From: Gulosibacter molinativorax
GTDB lineage: Bacteria > Actinomycetota > Actinomycetes > Actinomycetales > Microbacteriaceae
Assembly (NCBI RefSeq): GCF_003010915.2
Contig: NZ_CP028426.1
Coordinates: 3,348,001 to 3,412,000, forward strand
DNA length: 64,000 nucleotides
Reading direction: 5' to 3'
The position numbers and the translations under genes are program-made. Below the pieces are notes generated by a model. The model was given only the letters and a program-made list of their open reading frames with translations, was not told where the DNA came from and did no database searches. Below are positions 28,177 to 37,171 of the stretch, one piece after another. The stretch's first letter is position 1; every line of letters starts with the position of its first letter.

Positions 28177-28261
28177 TGCCCGGTACCGGCGGAATTCGCT
28201 CGGCACCGGGCACGGATGGAGTCCCTGTTCAGTGGAAACTCCAGGACTGCGAGGTAGTCCT
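28177..28261 (-). terminator. Two hairpins between pstS and pstC (partial terminator)
   Basis: AGGACT (28243-28248) pairs with AGTCCT (28256-28261) just after the pstS stop. Further along, TGCCCGGT (28177-28184) pairs with ACCGGGCA (28205-28212), with three more inner pairs. Neither has a T-run on the minus strand, so attenuation or 3'-end protection of pstS mRNA is more likely than full termination. Confidence 0.5.
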
Positions 28262-28262
28262 A

Positions 28263-29387
28263 CTACTGGATCGCGTCGATCGCGGTCTGAACCTGCGTAC
28301 GCAGTTCGTCCGAGAGCGGAGCGTTCTGGGCTGCAGCAACGGCTGCATCCTGACCCTCGGCGCTGACAACGTAGCTGAAGTACGCCTTGACGAGCTCAGC
28401 CTTCGCGTCGTCCTGGTAGTCGTGGCAGCCGACGAGGTACGAGACGAGAACGATCGGGTAGCCACCCTCAACGCCGGTGTAGTCGAGGTCGTAGACGACG
28501 TCGGTCTCGGCGCGACCCTCTTCGAGCGGCGAGCCAGCAACAACTGCTGCAGCGGCCTCAGGGGTGTACTCAACGAAGCCTTCACCCGACTTGATTGCAG
28601 CAACCTGAAGGTCGGCAGCCTGCGAAGCGTCGAGGTAGCCGATCGAACCTTCACCAGCCGAGATAGCGGCAGCAACGCCGGCGGTCTGCTGTGCAGCCTC
28701 GCCACCGAGGTCGGCCGGGAACTCGTCCTCGGTGCCGAAGGTCCACGCCTCGGGAGCTGCGGACTCGAGGTAGGAGAGGAAGTTACCGGTCGTACCCGAA
28801 GCGTCACCGCGGTGTACCGCGTTGATCGCGGTGTCGGGGAGTTCGGTGTCCGGGTTCAGCTCGGCGATGGCCGGGTCGTTCCAGGTGGTGATCTCGCCAG
28901 CGAAGATCTGCGAGATGACGGTTGCGTCGAGGTTCAGTGCGTCAACCGAGGGGAGGTTGTAGGCAACCGCGATCGGCGAGATGTATGCGGGGAACTCGAC
29001 CAGGTCGGTGCCCTCGGCGCAGAGCGGGAAGGTCTCCGACTCGATCTCGTCGAGCTTGAACGCGCGGTCCGAACCGATGAAGTCCGAGGTGCCGGCGACG
29101 AAGTTGTCGCGGCCGGTACCCGAACCGGTAGCGGTGTAGTTGACGGTGACGTCGGCCTCAACGGCCTTGAATCCGGGAACCCAGCCGTTGAGCTGAGCGA
29201 GTTCCTGCGACGATGCGCCGGTGGCGTTGAGCTCGCCAGAGAGGCTACCCGAAGCGGCAGCGCCGTCGGTAGCACCCGAGGCGGGGTCAGTGGTCGAGGC
29301 CGTGTCGCCACCGCCGGCGCAGCCAGCGAGTGCGAGTGCGGCAATGGCGGTCATGGCAACCGAGGTGCCAACGCGCGAAAGCTTCAT
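28263..29387 (-). CDS. pstS: Phosphate ABC transporter substrate-binding lipoprotein
   Basis: 374 residues from the ATG at 29387 (GGAGGAAAC upstream). The signal peptide ends in the lipobox LALAGC, so Cys24 or so becomes the lipid anchor outside the membrane. Phosphate-contact segments are present: SGELNATGASSQELAQ at the N-terminus, GTGRDNFVAGTSDFIGSDRAF and HRGDASGTTGNFLSYL. It captures phosphate and delivers it to PstCA. First gene of pstSCAB, with a PHO box about 90 bases upstream. Confidence 0.97.
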   Translation of the reverse strand: MKLSRVGTSVAMTAIAALALAGCAGGGDTASTTDPASGATDGAAASGSLSGELNATGASSQELAQLNGWVPGFKAVEADVTVNYTATGSGTGRDNFVAGTSDFIGSDRAFKLDEIESETFPLCAEGTDLVEFPAYISPIAVAYNLPSVDALNLDATVISQIFAGEITTWNDPAIAELNPDTELPDTAINAVHRGDASGTTGNFLSYLESAAPEAWTFGTEDEFPADLGGEAAQQTAGVAAAISAGEGSIGYLDASQAADLQVAAIKSGEGFVEYTPEAAAAVVAGSPLEEGRAETDVVYDLDYTGVEGGYPIVLVSYLVGCHDYQDDAKAELVKAYFSYVVSAEGQDAAVAAAQNAPLSDELRTQVQTAIDAIQ

Positions 29388-29478
29388 TAAAGTTTCCTCC
29401 ATTAAGAAACGTTGCTGAGAATCTGATTGGATTCGGGAGCGAATTTATGGGGAGAGGGTGACGCGCGGGCGCTTAAAA

Positions 29479-29496
29479 GGTGAACGCAGGGTAAAC
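29479..29496 (-). promoter_or_regulatory. PHO box upstream of pstS
   Basis: On the minus strand two direct GTTYACC repeats, GTTTACC and GTTCACC, are separated by 4 bases (11-bp period). This is the actinobacterial PhoP/RegX3 recognition pattern, in the promoter region of pstS. Confidence 0.8.
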
Positions 29497-29536
29497 GGCG
29501 GGCGGAACTTCCTTATATTTCCATGGGACTCGGGCC

Positions 29537-30484
29537 CTAAATCAGCGGGCCAAATGTTTCGGCCGCAACTAATTCGAGACCGAGGTCGGCCTTCCTCACG
29601 TGAAAGATCGATGCCTCGGCGGTTGAGAGCAGCGCTCGCCTCGCCAAATCGTGCGCGGATGTGCGGGTGAGTTGGGCCACGGCAGCGACGAGCTCAGGCA
29701 TGACCGGGGAGTGACTGCAGAAGACGGTACCGACGCCGGGTGCGATGGCCTCGGCCACGAGGTCGCGTATTTCGCCGTCAAGCGGCGCCGCCGACTGCGA
29801 CAGGATTCGGGTGCTCTCCGGTACGATCGCCGCGGCTTGCGCGAATGGTGCGACGGTGGCTCGGCACCGGACCGCCGTCGAGGTGACGAGAGCCACAGGG
29901 GCGTAGGACTCGAGGATGGGAACGATCTGCGCCGACTGTGCCTGGCCACGCGCGGTCAACGGCCGGGTCTCATCCTCGCCGGTCCACGCGTGGCTCGCGA
30001 CCGCCTTAGCGTGCCGAAGCAGAATCACGGGAAAGGTGCGTGCCCGGCCAAGGCGGGCGAGCTCGCGAAACTCGCCGATAAGTTCACGATCGCGCACATA
30101 GGTGAGCTCTTGTTCGGCACGATCAAGCGACATCCATTCGAGCCGATCGACCTCGTCATTCGGCTCGAACTTGTGGCCTTCCCACTGGTCGCGAGTTACC
30201 TCGCAGGCCCAGTAGTGGACCTCCTTTGGTCGGCCGCCCGGAAGCTCGTATTCGACGAGGCTCAGCGGCACGCCGAGTGCCACGCGGAAGCCGGTCTCCT
30301 CCCACACCTCCCGGGCCGCTGTCTCCGGGAGCGTTTCATCGTCATCCACCTTCCCCTTTGGCAGCGAGTAGTCGCCGTGGAAGGAGCGGTGGATGACGAG
30401 CGTTTCGATCTCATCCCCGTCTTGCCGCCAGACGAGCGCGCCGGCGGCGTAGACGGGGGAGTCGTGGGTCTGCGAGGAAGTCAC
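29537..30484 (-). CDS. mutT1: MutT1-like Nudix hydrolase/histidine phosphatase fusion
   Basis: 315 residues in two domains. Residues 10-145 form a Nudix domain (box: GKVDDDETLPETAAREVWEETGF, a perfect match), and residues ~150-310 a histidine phosphatase domain (VILLRHAKA with RHxK instead of RHGE, and CSHSPVMPE late). This architecture and position beside ppk match mycobacterial MutT1 (Rv2985 next to ppk), which removes 8-oxo-dGTP and diadenosine polyphosphates. AATAAT lies 6 bases before the GTG start, so the mRNA may be leaderless. The ppk gene ends 24 bases upstream. Confidence 0.88.
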   Translation of the reverse strand: MTSSQTHDSPVYAAGALVWRQDGDEIETLVIHRSFHGDYSLPKGKVDDDETLPETAAREVWEETGFRVALGVPLSLVEYELPGGRPKEVHYWACEVTRDQWEGHKFEPNDEVDRLEWMSLDRAEQELTYVRDRELIGEFRELARLGRARTFPVILLRHAKAVASHAWTGEDETRPLTARGQAQSAQIVPILESYAPVALVTSTAVRCRATVAPFAQAAAIVPESTRILSQSAAPLDGEIRDLVAEAIAPGVGTVFCSHSPVMPELVAAVAQLTRTSAHDLARRALLSTAEASIFHVRKADLGLELVAAETFGPLI

Positions 30485-30508
30485 CCTGTGATTATTGCAG
30501 CGCGGTGA

Positions 30509-32623
30509 CTAGCGGAGCGTGTACCGGCGCGGACGTGCGGCGGTGCGGCGCATGACCTCGTTGTGGACGTCGGTGAGCGGCTCGCCCTGGTCGCTGACGT
30601 GGTGACGCGTCCAAGTCTCGTCCGAGTTGAGGTGCCAGGTCGCGGAATCATCGGACATACCGAGGTCGAACAGCTCCGTGACGGTCCGGAGGTGGTCCGG
30701 GTCCGTCAGCCGGACGAGGGCCTCGATACGACGGTCGAGGTTGCGGTGCATCATGTCCGCCGAGCCGATGTAGATCTGCGTGTCGCCGCCGTTGTGAAAG
30801 CTGAACAGGCGCGAGTGCTCGAGGTTGCGACCAACGACGGAGCGGACGCGGATGTTCTCGCTCAGGCCAGGGACGCCGGGGCGCACGCTGCAGATACCGC
30901 GGACCCAGATGTCGACCGGCACGCCCGCCTGGCTTGCTTCGTAGAGCGCGTCCGTCAGCTCCTCATCCACCATCGAGTTGACCTTGATGCGGATGCGGCT
31001 GGGCTCTCCCCGAAGCGCGGCGTCGCGTTCGTTGCGGATGAGTTGGAGCAGGCCCGGGCGCAGGTGCAGGGGCGCGACGAGGAGGCGCTTGAAGTCGCGC
31101 TCGATCGCATACCCCGAGAGCTGGTTGAACAGGCGGGTGATGTCGCCCGAGACCTCTTCGTCATCGGTGAAGAGCCCGAGGTCCTCGTAGATGCGCGAGG
31201 TCTTCGGGTTGTAGTTACCCGTGCCGATGTGGTTGTAGATGTGGAGGTGGCCTTCCTCCTTGCGAATCACCTGCAGCAGCTTGCAGTGCGTCTTGAGCCC
31301 GACGAGACCGTAGACAACGTGCACGCCAGCCTTTTCGAGCTTGCGCGCCCAGACGATGTTGTTCTGCTCGTCGAAGCGGGCCTTGATCTCGACGAGGGCG
31401 AGGACCTGCTTGCCCGACTCCGCTGCCTTGATCAGCGACGCGATGATCGGGGAGTCACCCGATGTGCGGTACAGCGTCTGCTTGATCGCGAGCACGTCGG
31501 GGTCGTTGGCGGCCTGCTCGATGAATGCCTGCACGCTCGTCGAGAACGATTCGTACGGGTGGTGCACAAGGACGTCACGCTCGGCGATCGCGCGGAAGAT
31601 GTCGGGCTCTTCGTCGGAGTCCGAGGTGCGGAACTCCGCGACGGTAACGGGGATCTGCGGCGTGTACTTCAGGTCGGGGCGGTTGACCTTCCCCAGCGCG
31701 AAGAGCGCGCTGAGGTCGAGCGGGCCGGGGAGGATCGTGACCTCGTCATTGGTGATGTCGAGCTCGGCCTTGAGGATCTCGAGCGTCTCGTCGTCCATGT
31801 CGTCCGAGGCCTCGAGCCGGATTGGCGGACCAAAGCGGCGGCGCAGGAGCTCCTTCTCGAGCGCCTGCAGCAGGTTCTCCGTCTCGTCCTCTTCGATCAG
31901 CATGTCCTCGTTACGGGTCACGCGGAAGGCGTGGTGGTCCACGACCTCCATGCCGGGGAACAGCGAGTCGAGGTGCTGGGCGATGAGGTCCTCGAGCAGG
32001 ATGTACCAGGTCTCACCATCGGGCGCGTCGAGCTCGTAGAGACGGGGGAGCACCGGCGGCACCTTGAGGCGGGCGAATTCGATCTTGCCGCTGAGCGGGT
32101 TCTTCACCCGCACGGAGAAGTTGAGCGACAGGCCCGAAATATAGGGGAACGGGTGGGCGGGGTCGACCGCGAGCGGCATGAGGACCGGGAAGATCTGCGT
32201 CGAGAAGATATCGGTCAGACGCTCCTGCTGGCTGCCGTCGAGCTCATCCCAACCGAGGATGTGGATTCCCTCGTTCGCGAGCGCCGGGCGAACCTCGTTG
32301 CTGAACACCCGCGCGTGACGCAGTTGCAGGTCGCGTGCCTTGGATCGAATCTGGCGCAGGATCTCGCGTGCGGGCACACCCGCGGGAGTGGGCTGGTCGA
32401 GCCCGGTGTCAATGCGGCGCTTGAGGCCCGCGACACGCACCATGAACCACTCGTCGAGGTTCGAGGGGAAGATGGCGAGGAAGTTGGTTCGTTCGAGCAG
32501 AGGTACCTCCGCCGCTTCACCGAGCTCGAGGACGCGCTGGTTGAAGGCGAGCCAGCTGAGCTCGCGGTCAATGTAGCGGTCTAGCCCAAATTCGGTGACG
32601 GGGGTGATCGAGGCCTGGTCCAT
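30509..32623 (-). CDS. ppk: Polyphosphate kinase 1
   Basis: 704 residues from the ATG at 32623 (GAAAGGA upstream; begins [34 protein letters not shown]). The N-terminal DRELSWLxFNxRVL motif, the catalytic [11 protein letters not shown].. [11 protein letters not shown] region and the second conserved His in [11 protein letters not shown]...[16 protein letters not shown] are all present. It makes polyphosphate from ATP, a phosphate reserve, and fits beside the pst operon. No clear PHO box is seen upstream. Downstream mutT1 is probably co-expressed. Confidence 0.97.
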   Translation of the reverse strand: MDQASITPVTEFGLDRYIDRELSWLAFNQRVLELGEAAEVPLLERTNFLAIFPSNLDEWFMVRVAGLKRRIDTGLDQPTPAGVPAREILRQIRSKARDLQLRHARVFSNEVRPALANEGIHILGWDELDGSQQERLTDIFSTQIFPVLMPLAVDPAHPFPYISGLSLNFSVRVKNPLSGKIEFARLKVPPVLPRLYELDAPDGETWYILLEDLIAQHLDSLFPGMEVVDHHAFRVTRNEDMLIEEDETENLLQALEKELLRRRFGPPIRLEASDDMDDETLEILKAELDITNDEVTILPGPLDLSALFALGKVNRPDLKYTPQIPVTVAEFRTSDSDEEPDIFRAIAERDVLVHHPYESFSTSVQAFIEQAANDPDVLAIKQTLYRTSGDSPIIASLIKAAESGKQVLALVEIKARFDEQNNIVWARKLEKAGVHVVYGLVGLKTHCKLLQVIRKEEGHLHIYNHIGTGNYNPKTSRIYEDLGLFTDDEEVSGDITRLFNQLSGYAIERDFKRLLVAPLHLRPGLLQLIRNERDAALRGEPSRIRIKVNSMVDEELTDALYEASQAGVPVDIWVRGICSVRPGVPGLSENIRVRSVVGRNLEHSRLFSFHNGGDTQIYIGSADMMHRNLDRRIEALVRLTDPDHLRTVTELFDLGMSDDSATWHLNSDETWTRHHVSDQGEPLTDVHNEVMRRTAARPRRYTLR

Positions 32624-32742
32624 GGCGGGGATCCTTTCAAGCACGCGACGAGTTGGCGTGAAGGTTGGCAATGACACGAATGCGGACCCTATTCTCGACT
32701 AAGTCGCGAGTAGTTCACAGACTCTGGAATAGCGGATGCAGA

Positions 32743-33615
32743 TTAACGGTTGGCGCGGTACTGCACGTCGACCGTTCGCTCGGAATAGCCGAGACGGCGG
32801 TAGAGGGCGACGGCGCGTTCATTCTCACCGTCCACGTAGAGCGCGACTGTCGCTACACCGCGCTCGCGAAGGCGGCGCTCACCAGCCTGCATGAGCGCCG
32901 TACCGTAGCCGTGACCCGCTGCCTTTGCAGCGACACCGATGACGTAAATCTCGCCCTCCTCCGGAGTGACCTTGAGCCAGTTGTAGCCCAGCATCTCGCC
33001 GCGCTCCGATTCGAGGATGAGAAAGTTCTCCGTGTCGAACCAGTCTTGAGCGATGCGCGCGTCGAGATCTGCCAACTGCAGTGCGCCCTGCTCGGGGTGA
33101 GTCGCGAATACCTGTGCGTTCAGCGCGATCCAGTCTTCGCCGTCCCGCGCCCGCTCGAAGGGGCGGATGCGTTCGCCGTTTTCGAGCGTTGGCTCGGCGA
33201 TGTCCTCGTTGAGCGGTTTCTCGAGCTGGTACAGCGTTCGGACATTCGCGAAGCCCTGCGCGCCCGCGAGCTGTTGAGCGCCGGGGAGGTTGCCGTGCGC
33301 CCAAAGCTGGAGCGCGCCATTGCCGCTTTCGCGCGCGTAATTGCGGAGAGTCTGCAGCAACTGGCTGCCGAGGCCGCGGCCGCGAAGTTGAGGATGCACG
33401 GCCAGCTCGCTCTCGAGTGTCCCGTCCTCGAGTCGGTGGCTCAGTGCCAATGCGGCAAGCTGGTCTTCGATCTCGATCGTGTGGGCCTCGCGCTTGTCGA
33501 GGTTGAGCGCCGTGTCCTCGTTAAACGCGGCCACGCCATCCGTCAGCTCGACCGCTCGGGCGAATTCCGGGAACTCGCGGGTGATCGTTCCGCCGTCTAC
33601 TGCTTTTACAGGCAT
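32743..33615 (-). CDS. mshD: Mycothiol synthase
   Basis: 290 residues from the ATG at 33615 (GAGAGGA upstream). Two tandem GNAT folds: the first around residues 55-130 (ELAVHPQLRGRGLGSQLLQTL) and the second around 215-285 (YVIGVAAKAAGHGYGTALMQAGERRL, VALYVDGENERAVALYRRLGY). MshD acetylates Cys-GlcN-Ins, the last step of mycothiol synthesis, a thiol found only in actinobacteria. The gene is next to small membrane protein genes on the opposite strand. Confidence 0.92.
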   Translation of the reverse strand: MPVKAVDGGTITREFPEFARAVELTDGVAAFNEDTALNLDKREAHTIEIEDQLAALALSHRLEDGTLESELAVHPQLRGRGLGSQLLQTLRNYARESGNGALQLWAHGNLPGAQQLAGAQGFANVRTLYQLEKPLNEDIAEPTLENGERIRPFERARDGEDWIALNAQVFATHPEQGALQLADLDARIAQDWFDTENFLILESERGEMLGYNWLKVTPEEGEIYVIGVAAKAAGHGYGTALMQAGERRLRERGVATVALYVDGENERAVALYRRLGYSERTVDVQYRANR

Positions 33616-33701
33616 TGCCGCATCCTCTCGTCGACATCCCTGCGCTGGGACGTTCGCTCCCAACCTTACAAAGGAGCGCATCCACAATGGCTCCGATGCG
33701 G

Positions 33702-33713
33702 CATACTGGTCGA
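33702..33713 (+). promoter_or_regulatory. Leaderless -10 element
   Basis: CATACT (33702-33707) is followed by 6 bases and the ATG at 33714. Confidence 0.45.
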
Positions 33714-33992
33714 ATGACCCGCGAACGGCTGAGCATTGGTGTGATCTGGCTCGCGGCAGCGGTCGCTGCTGTGGGCATCGGGTTGCTCGCGGATCCGGAT
33801 CGCCAACTCGCGTGGGTGCCGATCGCCATGCTGATGCTCGTATTCGCCACGGCACTCATTCAGCTCGGGAGCGCCGAGCCGCGAGGATTCATCCACCGTA
33901 TGTCGCTGAGCCTGAGCGGTGCCGCAGTGATTCTCGCCATCGCGTCACTCGTGTTTTTCCTCCTCGGCGGGCACGCGGTCATTACGCTCTAG
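33714..33992 (+). CDS. Small membrane protein of unknown function (92 aa)
   Basis: 92 residues with three hydrophobic spans (IGVIWLAAAVAAVGIGLLA, AWVPIAMLMLVFATALIQLG, LSGAAVILAIASLVFFLLGG). The ATG at 33714 is favoured by a -10-like hexamer 6 bases upstream; the in-frame extension to 33615 overlaps the mshD start. The gene is divergent from mshD. No domain recognised. Confidence 0.65.
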   Translation: MTRERLSIGVIWLAAAVAAVGIGLLADPDRQLAWVPIAMLMLVFATALIQLGSAEPRGFIHRMSLSLSGAAVILAIASLVFFLLGGHAVITL

Positions 33993-34065
33993 CGCTCGAG
34001 CTGCCGCGCGGGCTACGGCACGGGCACGCGCAAACCTTCCGCGAAATCCGGGTAAGGTGGTGGCC

Positions 34066-34176
34066 ATGGAAATGTTTTTCGAGATCCTGTTCATGGGCCT
34101 TCTCGGTGCCGCCATGGTTGGCATCCTCGGTACGGCCGTCGTCGTTCTTCGCCGACTCTTCAAGGGCCAGGCCTAG
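34066..34176 (+). CDS. 36-residue single-span membrane protein
   Basis: ATG at 34066 to TAG at 34174-34176: starts MEMFFEILFMGLLGAAMV and ends in RRLFKGQA. One membrane span of about 22 residues is followed by a basic tail, so the N-terminus is probably outside. TAAGGT (34053-34058) lies 7 bases before the ATG, matching the leaderless pattern of neighbouring genes. No stop or frame disturbance. Function unknown; small proteins like this often modulate a larger membrane partner. Confidence 0.6.
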   Translation: MEMFFEILFMGLLGAAMVGILGTAVVVLRRLFKGQA

Positions 34177-34215
34177 CCTCACTGCCCGGGGAGTTTCCCT
34201 TGGTATTCGCCTCGC

Positions 34216-34833
34216 ATGATTGAGATCCCGGTCGGCCTGCAGCCCGAACTCGTGCCGATGTATTGGCTCATCGGTACGTGGGAGGGCACGGGCATGGTCG
34301 AATACGCCGTCGATGGCGAGATGCGCAAGCATCCCTTTCGCCAGCGAGTCACGTTCCGGCATGACGACCTTCCGTTCCTCGAGTACCAGTCCAACGTCTG
34401 GCTGCTTGACGAAGAGACGGACGAGGCGTCGCCGCTGACTTCCGAGACGGGGTTCTGGCGACTGTCGCGTCCGCGAGACGCGGGCGACGTTGGGCCGGGC
34501 TTCTTGCCACCGACCGAGCCGCCGACGTTTAATAATGCGGATGCCGTCGAAACGCTTCGCAATGATCAAGACGGCTTCGATCTTGAGGTCTCGCTCGTCC
34601 ATCCGACCGGGGTGGCCGAGCACTACTACGGCGTTATTCGCGGGCCGCGCGTCGATCTGGCCACCGATGGCATCCTGAGCTCGAAGAACGCGGAAGACTA
34701 TCGGGCCGCGACGCGCATGTATGGTCTTGTCAACGGCAAGATGTTCTGGCTCTGGAACATTAAGGCGCTCGGCCAGGAGCTCGCGACGCACGCATCCGCT
34801 GAGCTCGCGCGCGTCGAGCCAGCAGCGAGCTGA
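34216..34833 (+). CDS. Nitrobindin-like heme-binding beta-barrel (DUF1794/FABP-like)
   Basis: 205 residues. The GxWxGxG motif appears as LIGTWEGTGMVEY near residue 20, and the C-terminal end carries the conserved His-bearing strand and the KMFWLWNIKALGQELATH segment. This family (mycobacterial Rv2717c, plant and human nitrobindins) is a 10-stranded barrel binding ferric heme and may scavenge NO or peroxynitrite. It is followed by ygfZ on the same strand. A direct repeat covers its last codons. Confidence 0.85.
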   Translation: MIEIPVGLQPELVPMYWLIGTWEGTGMVEYAVDGEMRKHPFRQRVTFRHDDLPFLEYQSNVWLLDEETDEASPLTSETGFWRLSRPRDAGDVGPGFLPPTEPPTFNNADAVETLRNDQDGFDLEVSLVHPTGVAEHYYGVIRGPRVDLATDGILSSKNAEDYRAATRMYGLVNGKMFWLWNIKALGQELATHASAELARVEPAAS

Positions 34834-34864
34834 GCGTAGTGTCGAGCCCACAGCGAGCTGAGCG
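34813..34864. repeat. 24-bp direct repeat across the end of the nitrobindin gene
   Basis: Two copies (34813-34836 and 34841-34864), both GTCGAGCC..CAGCGAGCTGAGCG, with two mismatches and a 28-base period. The first copy supplies the stop codon of the nitrobindin-like gene. Confidence 0.6.
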
Positions 34865-34901
34865 CAAGTAGGCGCCCGCGGGTCGGGCGCAGATTGAGAG
34901 T

Positions 34902-36086
34902 GTGGCTGTGAAGATTTCCGAATCCCCCTTCCTCGGGCTGCCTGGCGCGGTTGCCGCGGCCGCACCAGATGCGGGCGTCGCCGCACACTACGGCGGAACA
35001 CCGCTTCGCGAACAGCGACAGCTTGCCCGCGGGCTCGCGATCGTCGACTGCTCGCACCTCGGCATCATCGAGGTGTCGGGCGAAGACCGGCTCACGTGGA
35101 TCGACTCGCTCACGACCCAGTCGATCGCGAACATCCAGCCCGGCGAAAGCGCGGAAAACCTGCTCTTGAGCCCCCAAGGGCGGATCGAGTTCGCCTTCGG
35201 CATGCTTGACGATGGCGCCTCCACGTGGCTCATTTCCGAGCCCGATCTCGCTGCGGGGCTCGCCGAATGGCTGCACAAGATGCGCTTCCGGATGCGCGTG
35301 GTCGTCACGGATCGCTCGGCGGATCTCTTCGCGATCGGGACGCTTGGCGCGCAGGACCTCGGGGCAGTCGCCCCGGGTGGCGTGCCGCTCGTGTGGCACG
35401 ACCCGTGGACCACCGGAGTCGAGGGTGCCGTGAGCTACGCCGCGATCGACCCGGCCGAGCATCCCGGTCACGATTTCGGGCTGTCGCTGCACCTTGTGGA
35501 TGCGGCAGGTCGCGAGGCGCTCGTCGAACGGGTGCGATCGGGCGAGCTCGAGGCCGCCGGAGCGATGGCGCTCAACGGCCTGCGGGTTGCAGCATGGCGG
35601 CCGCGGCAGGCGTACGAGTTCGACGATCGGATCATCCCACACGAGCTCGACCTCTTGCGCTCTGCCGTGCATCTGAATAAGGGCTGCTATCGCGGCCAGG
35701 AAACCATCGCGAAGGTCCACAACCTCGGCCACCCGCCACGTCGGCTCGTGCAGCTCGACCTCGAGGGCACGGACGGGCGGCTGCCCGCGAAGGGCGCGCT
35801 CGTGCACCTCGGGAGCGACCCCGATGGGAAGCCGGTCGGGCGGGTGACGAGCGCCGTCATGCACTACGAGTCGGGGCCAATTGCGCTCGCGCTGCTAAAG
35901 CGCGCCGTGGACCCGACGGCCGAGCTCGTCGTTGAACTCAGCGAAAACGTTTCGCCCGTCGAGGACGTGCAGCCGGATGCGGTCGAGGAGTCACCGATCG
36001 AGCGGCTCGCGGCCTTCCAGACCGTGATCGTGAGCCCCGAATCGGGGCGCGCCGTGAGCATCCCGCGAGGCCTGCGCCGCAAGTAG
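34902..36086 (+). CDS. ygfZ: Folate-binding protein YgfZ (GcvT-like)
   Basis: 394 residues from a GTG; CAGATT lies 6 bases upstream, suggesting a leaderless message. GcvT-type fold with the YgfZ fingerprint LNKGCYRGQETIAKVHNLGHPPRRL (K-G-C-Y-x-G-Q-E). YgfZ uses THF to help assemble or repair Fe-S clusters, for example in MiaB-type enzymes. An additional GcvT-like C-terminal barrel domain follows around residues 285-330. It is monocistronic with a REP-like element after it. Confidence 0.93.
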   Translation: MAVKISESPFLGLPGAVAAAAPDAGVAAHYGGTPLREQRQLARGLAIVDCSHLGIIEVSGEDRLTWIDSLTTQSIANIQPGESAENLLLSPQGRIEFAFGMLDDGASTWLISEPDLAAGLAEWLHKMRFRMRVVVTDRSADLFAIGTLGAQDLGAVAPGGVPLVWHDPWTTGVEGAVSYAAIDPAEHPGHDFGLSLHLVDAAGREALVERVRSGELEAAGAMALNGLRVAAWRPRQAYEFDDRIIPHELDLLRSAVHLNKGCYRGQETIAKVHNLGHPPRRLVQLDLEGTDGRLPAKGALVHLGSDPDGKPVGRVTSAVMHYESGPIALALLKRAVDPTAELVVELSENVSPVEDVQPDAVEESPIERLAAFQTVIVSPESGRAVSIPRGLRRK

Positions 36087-36099
36087 CGTCGGCGCCGCC

Positions 36100-36181
36100 T
36101 TTCGATACGTCGCTTCGCGACTACTCAAGGCGCGTGCGCGCTTTCGCTCGTTGAGTAGCGCCCGCAGGGCGCGCATCGAAA
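36100..36181. repeat. REP-like inverted pair (copy 2)
   Basis: TTTCGATACGTCGCTTCGCG..CTACTCAA (36100-36128) faces TTGAGTAGCGCCCGCAGGGC..ATCGAAA (36151-36181) around a GC-rich centre. Same family as the elements at 2508 and 48,745. Confidence 0.75.
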
Positions 36182-36194
36182 TGAGCAAAGTGCG

Positions 36195-36229
36195 GGCCAA
36201 ATGTCATGCGGTTTCCATGACATTTGGCC
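36195..36229. promoter_or_regulatory. Perfect 14-bp inverted repeat upstream of the ABC-TCS operon
   Basis: GGCCAAATGTCATG (36195-36208) and CATGACATTTGGCC (36216-36229) are separated by 7 bases. It lies 37 bases upstream of the ABC gene start and just upstream of the expected -35 region, a position typical for a response-regulator activator site. The downstream LuxR-type regulator is the natural candidate to bind it. Confidence 0.65.
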
Positions 36230-36265
36230 GAGGCAAACATGGCATCCGCGGGCCATGCTTGAGGT

Positions 36266-37171
36266 ATGAACACGCCAGTCGTCCAAGTCACCTCAGTCGA
36301 GAAGGCGTTCAACGGCACGGGGCCAAACCCCGTCCACGCCGTTGCCGGTGTCGACCTCACAATCCACCGCGGCGAAATTATCGCGCTCCTGGGCAGCAAT
36401 GGCGCGGGCAAGACCACGCTGCTCGACATGATCCTGGGCCTCACCACACCGACAAAGGGCGAAATCTCGCTCTTCGGCGCCTCGCCGGGCGACGCCGTGG
36501 CCGCGGGCCAGATCGCCGCGGTGCTGCAATCGGGCGGCCTCCTCGGCGACCTCACGGTGGGGGAGACGGTCCGGATGATTTCGCACCTCTACCCACACTC
36601 CCTCGCGCCCGAAGAGGCCATGAAACGGGCGGGAATCCGCGAGCTCGCGAATCGCCGAGTGTCCAAGTGCTCGGGCGGCGAGCAGCAGCGCCTGCGCTTC
36701 GCGCTCGCGCTCTTGCCCGAACCGGAACTGCTCGTGCTCGACGAACCAACCGCCGGGATGGACGTCAACGCGCGGCGGGACTTCTGGGCCACCATGAGCA
36801 AAGAGGCGCGCGACGGTCGCACGATCATCTTCGCGACGCACTATCTCCAAGAAGCGGATGACTTCGCCGAGCGAATCGTGATGGTGCACCACGGGGTCAT
36901 CGTCGCCGACGGCCCGGTCGCACAGATCCGCGCGCTGACGGGAAGAAAGCATGTCTCCGTCGAGTGGCCGGATGCCTCCGACGCCGATCTCGCGGGAATT
37001 CCGGGCACCGAGGAACTGAAGCGCTCCGGGTCGCGCATCCAATTTGTGACGAGTGACTCGGACACTGCCGCGCGATTCCTCCTGAACACCAGCGCCCGAA
37101 ACCTCGAAATCACCGCGGCAGGCCTCGACAGCGTATTCACCAACCTCACCACGGAAGAAGCACGATCATGA
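36266..37171 (+). CDS. ABC transporter ATP-binding protein (CcmA/DrrA-like)
   Basis: 301 residues with a full ATPase set: Walker A LLGSNGAGKTTLLDM, Q-loop AAVLQSGGLLGDL, signature CSGGEQQRLRFALAL, Walker B LLVLDEPTAGMD and FATHYLQEA. A C-terminal ~75-residue extension is typical of drug/lipid exporters. CATGCT lies 6 bases before the ATG. The next gene, a permease, overlaps it by 4 bases. Together with the following kinase and regulator it forms a four-gene export-and-sensing unit, probably responding to membrane or antimicrobial stress. Confidence 0.9.
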   Translation: MNTPVVQVTSVEKAFNGTGPNPVHAVAGVDLTIHRGEIIALLGSNGAGKTTLLDMILGLTTPTKGEISLFGASPGDAVAAGQIAAVLQSGGLLGDLTVGETVRMISHLYPHSLAPEEAMKRAGIRELANRRVSKCSGGEQQRLRFALALLPEPELLVLDEPTAGMDVNARRDFWATMSKEARDGRTIIFATHYLQEADDFAERIVMVHHGVIVADGPVAQIRALTGRKHVSVEWPDASDADLAGIPGTEELKRSGSRIQFVTSDSDTAARFLLNTSARNLEITAAGLDSVFTNLTTEEARS

